Source: Paenibacillus uliginis N3/975 (GTDB lineage Bacteria; Bacillota; Bacilli; Paenibacillales; Paenibacillaceae). Taken from it: a DNA stretch of 64,000 nt. The translations under genes and the position numbers were made by a program. Shown here in pieces: positions 28,168-37,630 of this stretch (its first letter is position 1; every line of letters begins with the position of its first letter). Where the stretch lies: assembly GCF_900177425.1 (NCBI RefSeq), contig NZ_LT840184.1:4592690-4656689 (forward strand), read 5' to 3'. The notes under the pieces were generated by a model that saw only the letters and a list, made by a program, of their open reading frames with translations, ran no database searches and was not told the origin of the DNA.

Positions 28168-29499
28168 TCATTTACGTTTGCGCATCATATCAAAACTTTT
28201 TACCGGATGATCCACTTTCATGCGTATCAGCTGCAAAGGATGGCGGGCTGCATCCAGCTCATTACCTTCTTCATCGGTAATCGTACCGACAACTTGTTTA
28301 AAGAAGGTCCCTTCCGGACCAAAAAACTCAATTTCCTGGCCTGGTTTAAAATGATTCCGCTGCTGAATCAGTGCTGTGCCGTTCACTGAATCATAATCCA
28401 TAACAAGTCCTGCAAAATCATAAGGCGCCGCTTTTTCTTCCGGTTCATATATATGATCCTCATGGTCCGGAGTATCGTAGAAGAAGCCGGTGTTTAGCGG
28501 TCGGTTGGCCGCTTTATTGAGCTCTTCTATCCACTCAGGCTTCAGCACATAATTTTCTGGATCAGCCATATACGAATCAATAGCTTGTCGATAAACATTT
28601 ACAACCGTTGCTACATAATGAATCGACTTCATGCGTCCTTCAATCTTGAAGCTGTCTATCCCTACTTCGATCAAGTCGGGAATGTGCCCCAGCATACACA
28701 GATCCTTGGACCCCATCGTAAACGCATTATCCTCCGGTTGGAATAGCGGGATCTGTGTTACGCCCGGTTTGAAAGAGGAAGGTGCAGGAACTATCTGATC
28801 CAATGCCGCCTGCTCTTCAGATACCCAATCCTCACGTCCATCCTCAAATAAATCATATTTCCAACGGCACGACTGACAGCAGCCGCCCCGATTGGAGTCC
28901 CGGTCCGTAAAATGATTGGACAGAACGCAGCGGCCGGAAAAAGAAGAGCACATCGCTCCATGAACAAAAGCTTCGATTTCAATATCTACATGATTTTTAA
29001 TCTCGGCTATTTCCTCAAGACTCGTTTCTCGGCCAAGAACTACACGCGGAAGTCCTTCTTCCTTCCAGAACTTTACCGCCTGCCAATTCAGCGTCGACTG
29101 CTGTGTGCTCAGGTGAACCTCGAGATCCGGCGCAATACGCTGGGCAATCTCAATGATCGCAGGATCAGCCGCGATTATGGCGAAAACCCCAGTCTCATTC
29201 AGACTACGCAAGTACTCCTCGATTCCTTCGATATCTTCATTATGGACATACATGTTGGTCGCAACGATTACCTTTGCACCATACTTTTTGGCGAATTCAA
29301 CGCCTTCTTTCATTTCCTCAAAACTGAAATTGTCGGCATTTGAGCGCAGGCCGTATTTTTGTCCGCCGATATAAACTGCATCCGCTCCGTAGTGGACTGC
29401 AAATTTTAATTTTTCCAGATTACCCGCCGGTGCGAGAAGCTCCGGCTTGTCCAAACGATAACGCTTGCCCTTGTAAGTTGGCTGAACCATAGCTGCCAT
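28168..29499 (-). CDS. trhP2: U32 peptidase-family protein, tRNA hydroxylation TrhP2-like (YrrO)
   Basis: Member of peptidase family U32, whose bacterial relatives TrhP/RlhA act in RNA hydroxylation; B. subtilis YrrN/YrrO are needed for 5-hydroxyuridine at tRNA position 34. 443 aa. Motifs: ELLAPAGNLEKLKFAVHYGADAV (TIM-barrel start), the U32 signature EAFVHGAMCSSFSGRC, and a cysteine cluster (CVLSNHF...GGCCQSC) that probably binds an iron-sulfur cluster. A C-terminal beta-barrel covers about 350-443. It follows trhP1 by 66 bp. Confidence 0.88.
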   Translation of the reverse strand: MAAMVQPTYKGKRYRLDKPELLAPAGNLEKLKFAVHYGADAVYIGGQKYGLRSNADNFSFEEMKEGVEFAKKYGAKVIVATNMYVHNEDIEGIEEYLRSLNETGVFAIIAADPAIIEIAQRIAPDLEVHLSTQQSTLNWQAVKFWKEEGLPRVVLGRETSLEEIAEIKNHVDIEIEAFVHGAMCSSFSGRCVLSNHFTDRDSNRGGCCQSCRWKYDLFEDGREDWVSEEQAALDQIVPAPSSFKPGVTQIPLFQPEDNAFTMGSKDLCMLGHIPDLIEVGIDSFKIEGRMKSIHYVATVVNVYRQAIDSYMADPENYVLKPEWIEELNKAANRPLNTGFFYDTPDHEDHIYEPEEKAAPYDFAGLVMDYDSVNGTALIQQRNHFKPGQEIEFFGPEGTFFKQVVGTITDEEGNELDAARHPLQLIRMKVDHPVKSFDMMRKRK

Positions 29500-29565
29500 C
29501 TTTTGTTCACTCCTTGTTTTTACAGACTGAACTAAAGAAGTTCATTCTATTTAACTGAAATCTTA

Positions 29566-30498
29566 TTAATAAACTTGTTCTTTATAAAAGAATCCAAAAG
29601 AAAGTTCCCGTTCAGGATCTTGAAGCTCCTTGATCCCGTCCATCCACTCCTCGTGAAAAGCATACGAACCTGAATCTGCCTCATACAGATCAATGGCTTT
29701 GCGGTATGCACGAAGCACTGCTTCGTTATAGTGACGCGGTTTGAGCAATGTTTCCACTTTGAAACTGTCAATACCAGCTTCCATCAGCAGATGAAGATCC
29801 TCCAAGATACATATATCATCCGAGCTCATAATGTGTGTGCCGTTCATATCCTCATAAATCGGGAATTTCTCATCGGCACGCTCTGCTTCAATAAGAAACA
29901 ACCCGCGTTCCTTGCCCATACTGCCTTCCGTCACCGGCCGCCCTTGATGGGACATGTAGCTGTTGACCAACCGGCGCTTGGAGTGGTAGATGTTTGTCAT
30001 TCCGTGAACCTGGACTTGAGCTTCAATCTCCAGATTCGGCTTCATTTCTGTAATTTCATCCATGTTTAATTCCCGGGCCAAGATGACGCGGGCTGCCCCT
30101 CTGCGCCCCCAATAGTTCGAGGTCGAATAGTTGGTTGATGTCATTTCAGCATTCCAGTGAAGCTTTACGCCAGGAGCAAAGGAATTGACTGCCAATAATA
30201 CAGAAGGATCATTAAATTCTACCGCATCCACCCCGATCTCACCCAGAGCTTTAACATATTCTGAGAGCTCCTGGAGCAGATCATTGGTCATTAAGTTGTT
30301 CAGACTTACATAGATTTTACCGCTGACGGCGTGTACCATCTCAGCAGCTTTATGGATTTCCTCCAGTGTCATACTTCCCGGCAATCTCATACCAAAGCGG
30401 TCATCTCCAACTAATATGGCATCCGCTCCGGCTTGCAGATAAGCTTCCACATCCTCCAGAGTTCCCGCGGCTGCCAGAAGCTCAGGTTTAATACCCAT
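29566..30498 (-). CDS. trhP1: U32 peptidase-family protein, TrhP1-like (YrrN)
   Basis: Shorter U32 partner of TrhP2 (310 aa, as B. subtilis YrrN). It has the same barrel start (ELLAAAGTLEDVEAYLQAGADA) and the signature region VQVHGMTNIYHSKRRLVNSY, but lacks the cysteine cluster of TrhP2. Such cysteine-poor members work with the longer paralogue. It lies 18 bp downstream of mltG. The methyltransferase gene trmR (yrrM), which sits between these two genes in B. subtilis, is missing here. Confidence 0.87.
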   Translation of the reverse strand: MGIKPELLAAAGTLEDVEAYLQAGADAILVGDDRFGMRLPGSMTLEEIHKAAEMVHAVSGKIYVSLNNLMTNDLLQELSEYVKALGEIGVDAVEFNDPSVLLAVNSFAPGVKLHWNAEMTSTNYSTSNYWGRRGAARVILARELNMDEITEMKPNLEIEAQVQVHGMTNIYHSKRRLVNSYMSHQGRPVTEGSMGKERGLFLIEAERADEKFPIYEDMNGTHIMSSDDICILEDLHLLMEAGIDSFKVETLLKPRHYNEAVLRAYRKAIDLYEADSGSYAFHEEWMDGIKELQDPERELSFGFFYKEQVY

Positions 30499-30516
30499 TA
30501 CAATTTCCCCCTAATG

Positions 30517-31554
30517 CTATTGTGCCATTTTCTTGCTCTTTTCGATGTTATTCAAATGTTCCCTGTAGGTTTTGGCGAACAAATGCTCCTGTGTGCCATC
30601 CTTTTTGGTCACATAAAATAAATAATCCGACTTCTCCGGCTTAAGCGCCGCCTCAATCGAAGCCAAGCTTGGATTTGAGATGGGTCCCGGCGGAAGTCCT
30701 TTATTTCGGTAAGTGTTATAAGGGCTATCTACTTCCAGATCCTTATACAGCAGTCGTTCCTTAGGCTTATCCAGGAGATATTGCACAGTTGCGTCAATCT
30801 CAAGCTTCATATCCTGCTCAAGACGGTTATATATTACACCTGCCACCAATGCACGTTCCTTCTCCGCCACGACCTCACGTTCTACCAAGGAGGCGACAGT
30901 AAGCAACTCATGAACCGTCAGCCCTCGCTGCTTCAATAACTCTTGCCAGTCGGGTATTTCATCTAGTCTCTTCTCCAACTGGCTAAGCATCACTTGGAGA
31001 ATTTCCTGCTCTGTACTGTCTTTAGGCAGCTCATAGGTTGCCGGAAACAAATATCCCTCCAAATGATGTCTCAATTCCTCATCTTTTGGAATTTCATTTA
31101 CGATGGTCCCATCCCAACCCGAAGTCTGATCAGTCAACTTTACAAATTCCTTCGCGTCCAAACCACTCTGGCTGGATATGGTCTCAGCCATCTGAAGCAC
31201 TGTGTATCCTTCCGGAATCGTAAAGCGCATCATCTCCTCAGGCTTCACCTCTCCGTTATTCAGCATCGATATCAGCTGATCATAGGTTGCCCCAGGTTTT
31301 GTCTCATATATACCGGCCATAAACCGGCTGCCTTCATCTTTCAGCTTCAAATAACCTTTAAAAAGAAGAGCGTCTTTAATAAGTCCCTTCTCCTCCAGCA
31401 GTTCAGCGATTCGAACTGTGCTCATACCGGATTCAATCGTAAACTCAACGGGTGTATCGGAGCTTGCGACCGGCTTCATGCCGTTCCAAGCGTAAAACAA
31501 TGCCCCGCCGGCAATGATGATCAACACCAATACCGTGACGGCCAGTTTTTTCAT
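30517..31554 (-). CDS. mltG: endolytic transglycosylase MltG
   Basis: Membrane-anchored lytic transglycosylase that cuts nascent peptidoglycan strands (YceG family). One N-terminal membrane helix (3-24), a LysM-like region (about 35-115) and the YceG catalytic domain with the catalytic Glu in ASLVERE (E225), plus YNTYRNKGLPPGPISNPS. 345 aa. It is followed by the trhP genes on the same transcript. Confidence 0.93.
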   Translation of the reverse strand: MKKLAVTVLVLIIIAGGALFYAWNGMKPVASSDTPVEFTIESGMSTVRIAELLEEKGLIKDALLFKGYLKLKDEGSRFMAGIYETKPGATYDQLISMLNNGEVKPEEMMRFTIPEGYTVLQMAETISSQSGLDAKEFVKLTDQTSGWDGTIVNEIPKDEELRHHLEGYLFPATYELPKDSTEQEILQVMLSQLEKRLDEIPDWQELLKQRGLTVHELLTVASLVEREVVAEKERALVAGVIYNRLEQDMKLEIDATVQYLLDKPKERLLYKDLEVDSPYNTYRNKGLPPGPISNPSLASIEAALKPEKSDYLFYVTKKDGTQEHLFAKTYREHLNNIEKSKKMAQ

Positions 31555-31572
31555 ATGTTCATCTCCTCACAA

Positions 31573-31602
31573 CCAAAAAGGGCGGACTGGTCCGCCCTTT
31601 CC
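31573..31602 (-). terminator. terminator between the DUF1292 gene and mltG
   Basis: Perfect AAAGGGCGGAC / GTCCGCCCTTT hairpin with TTTTT on the minus strand. It separates the ireB-ruvX-DUF1292 group from mltG-trhP. Confidence 0.85.
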
Positions 31603-31652
31603 AGAACTTCATTTGAAATTAATACTTCTTGAGGAAGAAGAGGAAATCACAA

Positions 31653-31964
31653 TCAATCTTCGTCTTCTTCCGGGAATGTAAGTTCATCATACAGCTCGGA
31701 GACATTCTCCCATTCATCATCATCATCAATGGTGGCCAGCTCCAGGCTTCCGTCTTGCGCCGTAACAATACGAAGCACTTCATACTCCTCATGTTGACGG
31801 TCTGGCTGTACCAAAATGGCATATCCTTGACCATTTACTTCGAATTCAGCGGCAACATCATATACGGTTGTGTTTCCCTTCTCATCCTGAAGTTCAACAC
31901 TTTCACCGAATGCTTCCTTCAACGCTTGGGTCCATACCACTTGTTCAGCAGAAAAATCAGTCAT
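31653..31964 (-). CDS. DUF1292 protein (YrzB paralogue)
   Basis: Small acidic cytoplasmic protein of 103 aa. The pattern of short beta strands and acidic turns (VELQDEKGNTTVYDVAAEFE, IDDDDEWENVSE) matches DUF1292, as in the adjacent yrzB-like gene. The ATG at 31964 lies 8 nt from GGGAG; a first ATG six codons earlier is poorly placed. It overlaps the upstream gene by 8 bp. Function unknown. Confidence 0.82.
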   Translation of the reverse strand: MTDFSAEQVVWTQALKEAFGESVELQDEKGNTTVYDVAAEFEVNGQGYAILVQPDRQHEEYEVLRIVTAQDGSLELATIDDDDEWENVSELYDELTFPEEDED

Positions 31965-32265
31965 TTCCATTGCTCCCGTCAAGCTCGTCTACGAGCGTGT
32001 TAAACGTTTCTTCAACAATGCTCCATTCCTCGTCATCCTCAATCATATACAACTTCAGGTCGTCACCGTCTTCCTCGTAACGGAAAGCGTAAACCTCATC
32101 GGTCTCATCATCTTCCGTTTCCATGGGAACCACCATCATATATTTCGCATCGGAGCCGTCAACCTCAAATTTCATGATGACTTCGAATTCCTCTTCATTG
32201 CCTTCATCATCAGGAATATAAATAATTTCCGGTTCCTCTTCCATTCCAATATGCTCATTCGCCAT
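31957..32265 (-). CDS. yrzB: DUF1292 protein YrzB
   Basis: Acidic 102-aa protein of the DUF1292 family, found next to ruvX in Bacillales. It opens MANEHIGMEEEPEIIYIPDD and carries FRYEEDGDDLKLYMIEDDEEW, a beta-rich domain seen again in the next gene. The two DUF1292 copies in tandem look like a local duplication. Function unknown. Confidence 0.85.
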   Translation of the reverse strand: MANEHIGMEEEPEIIYIPDDEGNEEEFEVIMKFEVDGSDAKYMMVVPMETEDDETDEVYAFRYEEDGDDLKLYMIEDDEEWSIVEETFNTLVDELDGSNGND

Positions 32266-32283
32266 CTGTTATCACCCTCACCT

Positions 32284-32694
32284 TTACCTTTTAGAATCCA
32301 AGTAGTTTTGCAAAATCAAGCTTGCAGCCATCTTATCTACGACCTGCTTGCGCTTCTTTCGGCTGACATCGGCTTCCAACAGAGTCCGTTCAGCGGATAC
32401 TGTAGAAAGCCGTTCATCCCAAAGGTGAACGGGTAAGCACAGGGACTCTCGCAGTAGTTCTGCGAATTCCATGCAGATTTCTCCTCGGGGACCGATCGTG
32501 CCGTTCATATTTTTGGGCAGACCGACCACAATCTCAGTGACCTCATGTTCTTTCACAAGGGCAGTGATCCGTTCTAATTCAATGCCCTCCCGGCGACGTT
32601 CAATGACTTCCAGCCCTTGAGCTGTCCAACCGAACACATCGCTGAGAGCTACACCAATTCGACGGTCCCCGTAATCCAATCCCATGATCTTCAT
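32284..32694 (-). CDS. ruvX: Holliday junction resolvase-fold RuvX (YqgF)
   Basis: RNase H-fold nuclease of the YqgF family, implicated in 16S rRNA processing and/or junction resolution. 136 aa. The first catalytic Asp is in MGLDYGDRRIG; EIVVGLPKNMNG and the C-terminal DERLST with DKMAASLILQNYL complete the family pattern. It lies between ireB and yrzB in the conserved alaS-ireB-ruvX cluster. Confidence 0.94.
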   Translation of the reverse strand: MKIMGLDYGDRRIGVALSDVFGWTAQGLEVIERRREGIELERITALVKEHEVTEIVVGLPKNMNGTIGPRGEICMEFAELLRESLCLPVHLWDERLSTVSAERTLLEADVSRKKRKQVVDKMAASLILQNYLDSKR

Positions 32695-32704
32695 CCTTGC
32701 ACTC

Positions 32705-32965
32705 CTAACGGTGACTGGCTAGGTAGAACCGGACCAGTTCTTCAATCAATTCATCTCGTTCTTTCTTCCGGATCAAACTTCTCGCATTGTTGTGCCGAGG
32801 TATATAAGCGGGATCCCCAGACAACAGATAGCCGACGATTTGATTGATCGGGTTATATTCCTTTTCAACCAATGAGTCGTATACCGATAAAATAATGTCC
32901 CGGGCGGAAGCCTCCTTCTCATCACCTTTTACATTGAACTTGACAGTCTTATCCATGGAGTCCAT
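32705..32965 (-). CDS. ireB: IreB-family regulatory phosphoprotein (YrzL)
   Basis: UPF0297 protein of 86 aa, beginning MDSMDKTVKFNV and containing YNPINQIVGYLLSGDPAYI and HNNARSLIRK. In Enterococcus the homologue is a substrate of a Ser/Thr kinase that affects cephalosporin resistance. The ATG at 32965 is 8 nt from GAGG; the GTG three codons earlier is part of that ribosome site. First of the ireB-ruvX-yrzB group. Confidence 0.92.
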   Translation of the reverse strand: MDSMDKTVKFNVKGDEKEASARDIILSVYDSLVEKEYNPINQIVGYLLSGDPAYIPRHNNARSLIRKKERDELIEELVRFYLASHR

Positions 32966-33110
32966 GTGTGACACCTCGCTTCTTCGAAGAACATGTTAAA
33001 CCATGCTTCGTCGAATAAATATTTACCAGCTTGATCTATTTCTATCATAACATATTCCTTAACCTGTAAGGAAACCTGATTCCAAATAATTAAAGGCAAA
33101 AACGTTAAAC

Positions 33111-35738
33111 TTACACACTTTGGGAAACTAACTCTTCAGCACGCTTCAGTGCCTCCTTGATTTTGGAAGCATCCTTACCGCCTGCCTGAGCCATATCCGG
33201 ACGACCTCCACCGCCTCCGCCACAGACGGACGCTACTTCTTTGACAAGTTTACCGGCATGTAGACCTTTTTTCACAAGGTCTTGAGGTACAGCTACCACA
33301 AAATTCACTTTATCTCCGGACACAGCGCCAAGTACGATAACAGCTTCAGGCAGCTTTCCTTTAAGTTCATCAGCAACCGTACGAAGAGCGTCCATGCTGC
33401 CAACCTGCACTTCAGCAGCCAAAAGCTGTGTATTACCTGCCGTTACGACACGGTCTGTAAGCTGACCTGCTTCGATTGCACTCAGCTTGCCTTGAAGGGA
33501 TTCATTCTCACGGCCGAGATCCTTCACCTGTTGGTTCAGCGCTTCGATCCGTTTAGGGACATCGTTTAGATTGCTCTTGAGCAGGCCTGCGGAATGTCTA
33601 AGCAAATCCAGTTGGCCTTCCATAAACTCATAGGCAAAACGGCCTGTCACAGCCTCAATCCGGCGTACCCCCGACCCAATGCCGCTCTCGCCGAGCAATT
33701 TAAAAATACCGATCTGAGAAGTGTTGTCCACATGGCAGCCGCCACAAAGCTCAAGACTGTAATCTCCTACCTGAACGACCCGTACAATGTCTCCATATTT
33801 TTCACCGAAAAGCGCCATAGCACCCATGGCTTTTGCTTCATCAATCGATTTGTTTTCAATGACAACAGCTGTCCCTTTCCAAATCTGCTCGTTAACACGC
33901 TGCTCGATCCGGGATAGCTCCTCCGGTGTAATGCTTCCGAAATGAGAGAAGTCAAACCGCAGACGCTGAGGCTCAACAAGAGAGCCTGCCTGATTCACAT
34001 GCTCGCCAAGCACTTCTTTCAGCGCCTTATGGAGAAGGTGAGTAGCCGTATGGTTCTTGATAATATCAAGACGTTTCTCGCGGTCTACTTCAGCTTTTAC
34101 GATTTCGTTCGATTTTAATTCACCGGACTCCACCGTTACAAGATGAACATGCTGTCCGTGCGGCGCTTTGAACAAACCTTCAACTCTCGCCCTCACACCA
34201 TCACTCTGTAGTACCCCCTGGTCGCTAACCTGTCCGCCGCTCTCCGCATAGAACGGAGTGGAATCCAAAATAACCTGACCCGACTGGCCCTCACCAATGT
34301 GATCAACAAATCCGCCGTCGACAACAATGGCTAGCACTTTCGATTGTTGAACGGTGTCATTATATCCAACAAATTCACTTTTAACCGTGTAATCGGAGAG
34401 CACACCGCCCTGCACCTTCATACTTTCCGTTTCATGGCGTGCTTCTCTGGCACGATCCCGTTGCTCTTTCATCGCGGCGTCAAAACCGTCACGGTCAACA
34501 GTAAGCCCGTGTTCTGATGCATAATCCTCTGTCAGGTCGAATGGGAATCCGTATGTGTCATACAGTTTAAACGCATCGGTGCCGCTGATCTCTGTTTTGC
34601 CTTGCTCCTTAGCTTGGGAGCTTATATTCGCCAAAATATTCAATCCATCAGATAACGTCTTGTGGAACTGCTCCTCTTCTGTAGCGATTACCTTTTCAAT
34701 AAACTCACGCTTATCCAGCACTTCTGGATAGTATACGCCCATGATGTCGCCAACCGTTTTAGTCAATGTGTACATAAAAGGCTTATCAAGACCGATGACC
34801 TTTCCATAGCGGACAGCGCGGCGGAGCAGACGGCGGATAACATAACCACGTCCCTCATTGGAAGGCATTACACCGTCACCCACAGCGAACGCAACCGTAC
34901 GAATGTGGTCAGCAATGACTTTCAGGGCAAGGTCATATTCTGGATTTTCATTGTATTTAATCCCGGCAAGCGCAGCCGTTTCCTGAATCAAAGGCTGGAA
35001 TAGGTCGGTATCGAAATTTGACTCCACGTTCTGCAGAATCGATGCGAACCGCTCCAAACCAGCACCAGTATCAATATTTTTGTTCGGCAGCGGCGTATAA
35101 CTGCCATCTTTGTTATGGTTAAATTGGGAGAACACAAGGTTCCATACTTCAAGATAACGTTCGTTCTCTCCACCTGGGTAAAGTTCTGGATCCGAAAAAT
35201 CATTTCCGTAAGCTTCGCCGCGGTCATAAAAAATTTCCGTACAAGGTCCGCAAGGGCCCTCACCGATATCCCAAAAATTATCTTCCAGCTTAATGATACG
35301 GCTCTCTGGCAGGCCGATTTTCTCATTCCATAGCTTGAAGGCTTCTTCATCTTCAGGATACACGGTCACCGATAGGAGCTCCGGGTCAAAACCGATCCAT
35401 TTTTTGTCCGTCAGGAACTCCCAAGCCCAGGTGATGACTTCTTCCTTAAAGTAGTCCCCGATCGAGAAGTTACCCAGCATTTCAAAAAAAGTTTGGTGAC
35501 GGCGCGTTTTTCCGATATTTTCAATATCATTGGTACGAATACATTTCTGAGAGTTCGCCAACCGAGGATTGTCCGGCTTCACCCGTCCATCGAAATAAGG
35601 TTTAAGCGGTGCCATTCCGGCATTGATCCACAGCAAAGATGGGTCATTATGTGGAACAAGGGATGCACTCGGCTCAATCTTATGGCCTTTTTCTGTAAAG
35701 AACTCCAACCATTTGGAGCGGATTTCACTAGCTTTCAT
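33111..35738 (-). CDS. alaS: alanyl-tRNA synthetase
   Basis: Class II aminoacyl-tRNA synthetase. 875 aa. The catalytic core begins at MKASEIRSKWLEFFTEKGHK. The editing domain carries HTATHLLH and CGGCHVDNT zinc ligands, and a C-terminal DHHA1 domain ends in VCGGGGGGRPDMAQAGGK. The ATG at 35738 lies 8 nt from GGAGG; an open extension of seven codons is unlikely. Preceded by a T-box leader with an alanine specifier. Confidence 0.97.
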   Translation of the reverse strand: MKASEIRSKWLEFFTEKGHKIEPSASLVPHNDPSLLWINAGMAPLKPYFDGRVKPDNPRLANSQKCIRTNDIENIGKTRRHQTFFEMLGNFSIGDYFKEEVITWAWEFLTDKKWIGFDPELLSVTVYPEDEEAFKLWNEKIGLPESRIIKLEDNFWDIGEGPCGPCTEIFYDRGEAYGNDFSDPELYPGGENERYLEVWNLVFSQFNHNKDGSYTPLPNKNIDTGAGLERFASILQNVESNFDTDLFQPLIQETAALAGIKYNENPEYDLALKVIADHIRTVAFAVGDGVMPSNEGRGYVIRRLLRRAVRYGKVIGLDKPFMYTLTKTVGDIMGVYYPEVLDKREFIEKVIATEEEQFHKTLSDGLNILANISSQAKEQGKTEISGTDAFKLYDTYGFPFDLTEDYASEHGLTVDRDGFDAAMKEQRDRAREARHETESMKVQGGVLSDYTVKSEFVGYNDTVQQSKVLAIVVDGGFVDHIGEGQSGQVILDSTPFYAESGGQVSDQGVLQSDGVRARVEGLFKAPHGQHVHLVTVESGELKSNEIVKAEVDREKRLDIIKNHTATHLLHKALKEVLGEHVNQAGSLVEPQRLRFDFSHFGSITPEELSRIEQRVNEQIWKGTAVVIENKSIDEAKAMGAMALFGEKYGDIVRVVQVGDYSLELCGGCHVDNTSQIGIFKLLGESGIGSGVRRIEAVTGRFAYEFMEGQLDLLRHSAGLLKSNLNDVPKRIEALNQQVKDLGRENESLQGKLSAIEAGQLTDRVVTAGNTQLLAAEVQVGSMDALRTVADELKGKLPEAVIVLGAVSGDKVNFVVAVPQDLVKKGLHAGKLVKEVASVCGGGGGGRPDMAQAGGKDASKIKEALKRAEELVSQSV

Positions 35739-35795
35739 TATCATAGCCTCCAGTTTCAATATTGTTCGGTCTTACTGTTAGTACAGTCCGAACAC

Positions 35796-35824
35796 AAAAA
35801 AAGCCCCTGAATAAATATCAGGGA
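35796..35824 (-). terminator. T-box regulated terminator
   Basis: CCCTGA / TCAGGG hairpin followed by GCTTTTTTT, directly after the T-box sequence. It competes with the antiterminator. Confidence 0.88.
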
Positions 35825-36080
35825 CGATTGTCTCGCGGTACCACCCTGGTTATCACCTGTTTATGCTGTCAAACACGAAAATGTATCGTCCTTGACTCAT
35901 CAGGTAATCGCCTTGTATCGACTTGATAACGGGCGCCACCCGGTGAGTTTGTCTCACACTCGGAAATCAGCTTTTCGGCTCGCGACGCTTTCAGGTTCTC
36001 ACAGCCACCCGGAAATGTAATTCCGAAGGAACCTGTTCTCTGGGAAAGAAGCACCAGCCTACTTTATTTCCTCATCGATT
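35796..36080 (-). ncRNA. T-box leader of alaS (alanine specifier GCU)
   Basis: tRNA-sensing riboswitch. The T-box sequence AGGGTGGTACCGCGA lies at 35833-35847. Stem I base is GGAAAT / ATTTCC (36066-36071 with 35962-35967). The specifier loop holds AAAGTA on one side and GCT on the other (35969-35971), an alanine codon that agrees with the gene. Uncharged tRNA-Ala should stabilise the antiterminator. Confidence 0.93.
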
Positions 36081-36108
36081 TCAAATCATATGGACTCTAA
36101 TATTTTCA

Positions 36109-36137
36109 AGTATATCGATGCCTAAACTATCTGTCAA
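36109..36137 (-). promoter_or_regulatory. alaS promoter
   Basis: TTGACA (36132-36137), 17-bp spacer, TATACT (36109-36114): a near-consensus sigma-A promoter some 25 bp ahead of the T-box stem I. Confidence 0.85.
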
Positions 36138-36158
36138 TGCATGTCAGAGTCAAGTAAA

Positions 36159-37226
36159 TCAGCCACTTTTACGTCTTACGTAATATGCGAAAAAATGCTG
36201 CAGTAATACCTTCATTACCGCGAAAACAGGAACCGCCAGAATGAGGCCTACCGTACCGGCGACCTGGCCGCCAACAAGGAGGGCAAAAATGATCAAGAGC
36301 GGATGCAGATGTAGTTTGCGTCCGACCACCTGAGGAGAAATGACGTTGCTCTCCAGCAGCTGGCAGATCAAGTTTACTGTCGCGACAAGAAGCACCATTT
36401 TCCAAGATATCGTTGAAGCCATCAAAAGTGCAGGCGCCGCTCCCAGAAATGGACCCAGGTAAGGCACAATATTAAATATGGCAACAATGCTGGCGAACAG
36501 AAGCGCATAAGGCATGCCAATCACCATATAACCGATATATGCGAACACCCCAATGATAAGGCAGACTAGAAATTGTCCACGAACATAATTGCCGAGCGCG
36601 GTGTCAATTTCCTTAATCAGAGTAACGATGGATTTCCTCCGGCTGCGGGGCAGATAGGATACTGCCGTCCGCTGGAACACCTCAAAGTCTTTTAATATGT
36701 AAAAGATCAGAAAAGGAATGATAAACACATTAAACAACATGTTGATCGTAGTCCCGATATTGTCCATAAAGCCCGATATCCCGTCAGCCAGCCGCGTTTC
36801 CATATGAAAAAACCAGCTGTTCATTCCCGTTCGGATACCAGGAGGAAGCAGCTTGCTATCCAGATTCGTCATCAAACTTTGGGCATGCATCGTAAACTCA
36901 GGCAGATGTTCATTAAGTTCTTCGAGCTGCCGGATCAGCATCGGAATCATATTGATCAGAATAACGGCTAAACAGGTCAGGAAAACAGCATATATTAGAA
37001 GTACAGCGATGCTCCTCGGAACCTTGCGATCCGACAGCATGCATACGATAGGATTCAGCACATAAGATATGATCATAGCCACCAAAAACGGGGCCAGCAC
37101 CGCCTTCAAAAAACGGTAAATGTCCAGAAACAACGGCCGCAGGAGCCATACAAAGTAGAGGGCGATAAGTCCGAGCAGCAGCCAGATCAAGAAACGGAAC
37201 CACTTATTCGCCGTCAGTTGTTCCAC
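36159..37226 (-). CDS. yrrI: AI-2E family permease YrrI
   Basis: UPF0118 family membrane protein of 355 aa with about eight helices. Family motifs: APFLVAMIISYVLNPIV, the FNIVPYLGPFLGAAPALL segment and the late SPQVVGRKLHLHPLLIIFALLVGG. B. subtilis yrrI occupies the same place beside alaS. The transported compound is unknown. A second AI-2E gene lies at 22746-23912. Confidence 0.87.
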   Translation of the reverse strand: MEQLTANKWFRFLIWLLLGLIALYFVWLLRPLFLDIYRFLKAVLAPFLVAMIISYVLNPIVCMLSDRKVPRSIAVLLIYAVFLTCLAVILINMIPMLIRQLEELNEHLPEFTMHAQSLMTNLDSKLLPPGIRTGMNSWFFHMETRLADGISGFMDNIGTTINMLFNVFIIPFLIFYILKDFEVFQRTAVSYLPRSRRKSIVTLIKEIDTALGNYVRGQFLVCLIIGVFAYIGYMVIGMPYALLFASIVAIFNIVPYLGPFLGAAPALLMASTISWKMVLLVATVNLICQLLESNVISPQVVGRKLHLHPLLIIFALLVGGQVAGTVGLILAVPVFAVMKVLLQHFFAYYVRRKSG

Positions 37227-37332
37227 AGGGCAATCTCTCCTTTCGGACTAACTTACCCTGTAAGTATATGTACGAGCTCCCTAAATTAATCTTACATTCT
37301 TGCGCAAACACAGCTTATACCGTCTTGAATTC

Positions 37333-37376
37333 AAAAAAGACTCTCGTCCCGCCAGTCGGCAGGAAGCGAGAGTCTC
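37333..37376 (-). terminator. terminator after the zinc-ribbon gene
   Basis: GACTCTCG / CGAGAGTC hairpin with an inner CCTGCCG / CGGCGGG stem, followed by TTTTTT on the minus strand. Confidence 0.8.
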
Positions 37377-37405
37377 TTACATTGCTCACTTATATGTACG
37401 CAAAA

Positions 37406-37618
37406 TTAGTTCGATGCGTGCATATGTGAAGGGAAATCTTGCTGGAATTCTTCACCGAAAAACAAATCATCCAGCGAGCTAAGCGTGCCGTCTTCCTCAA
37501 CCTGGTAGACAGACATCTTCTCTCCATTGACTGTCAGTTCGATAAAGCAGCCCCAACAGTAAAATTGATGGGAACCAATCTTCCCAATATCCTTAGAACT
37601 ACAATTTGGACATTTCAT
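37406..37618 (-). CDS. small zinc-ribbon protein of unknown function
   Basis: 70 aa. Two CxxC pairs (CPNC near the start and CWGC near 22-25) form a zinc ribbon; the rest is a short acidic tail. It lies 12 bp downstream of the yrrD-like gene and upstream of yrrI, the place held by the small yrzR gene in B. subtilis. No function can be assigned. Confidence 0.75.
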   Translation of the reverse strand: MKCPNCSSKDIGKIGSHQFYCWGCFIELTVNGEKMSVYQVEEDGTLSSLDDLFFGEEFQQDFPSHMHASN

Positions 37619-37630
37619 CCTATCCTCACC

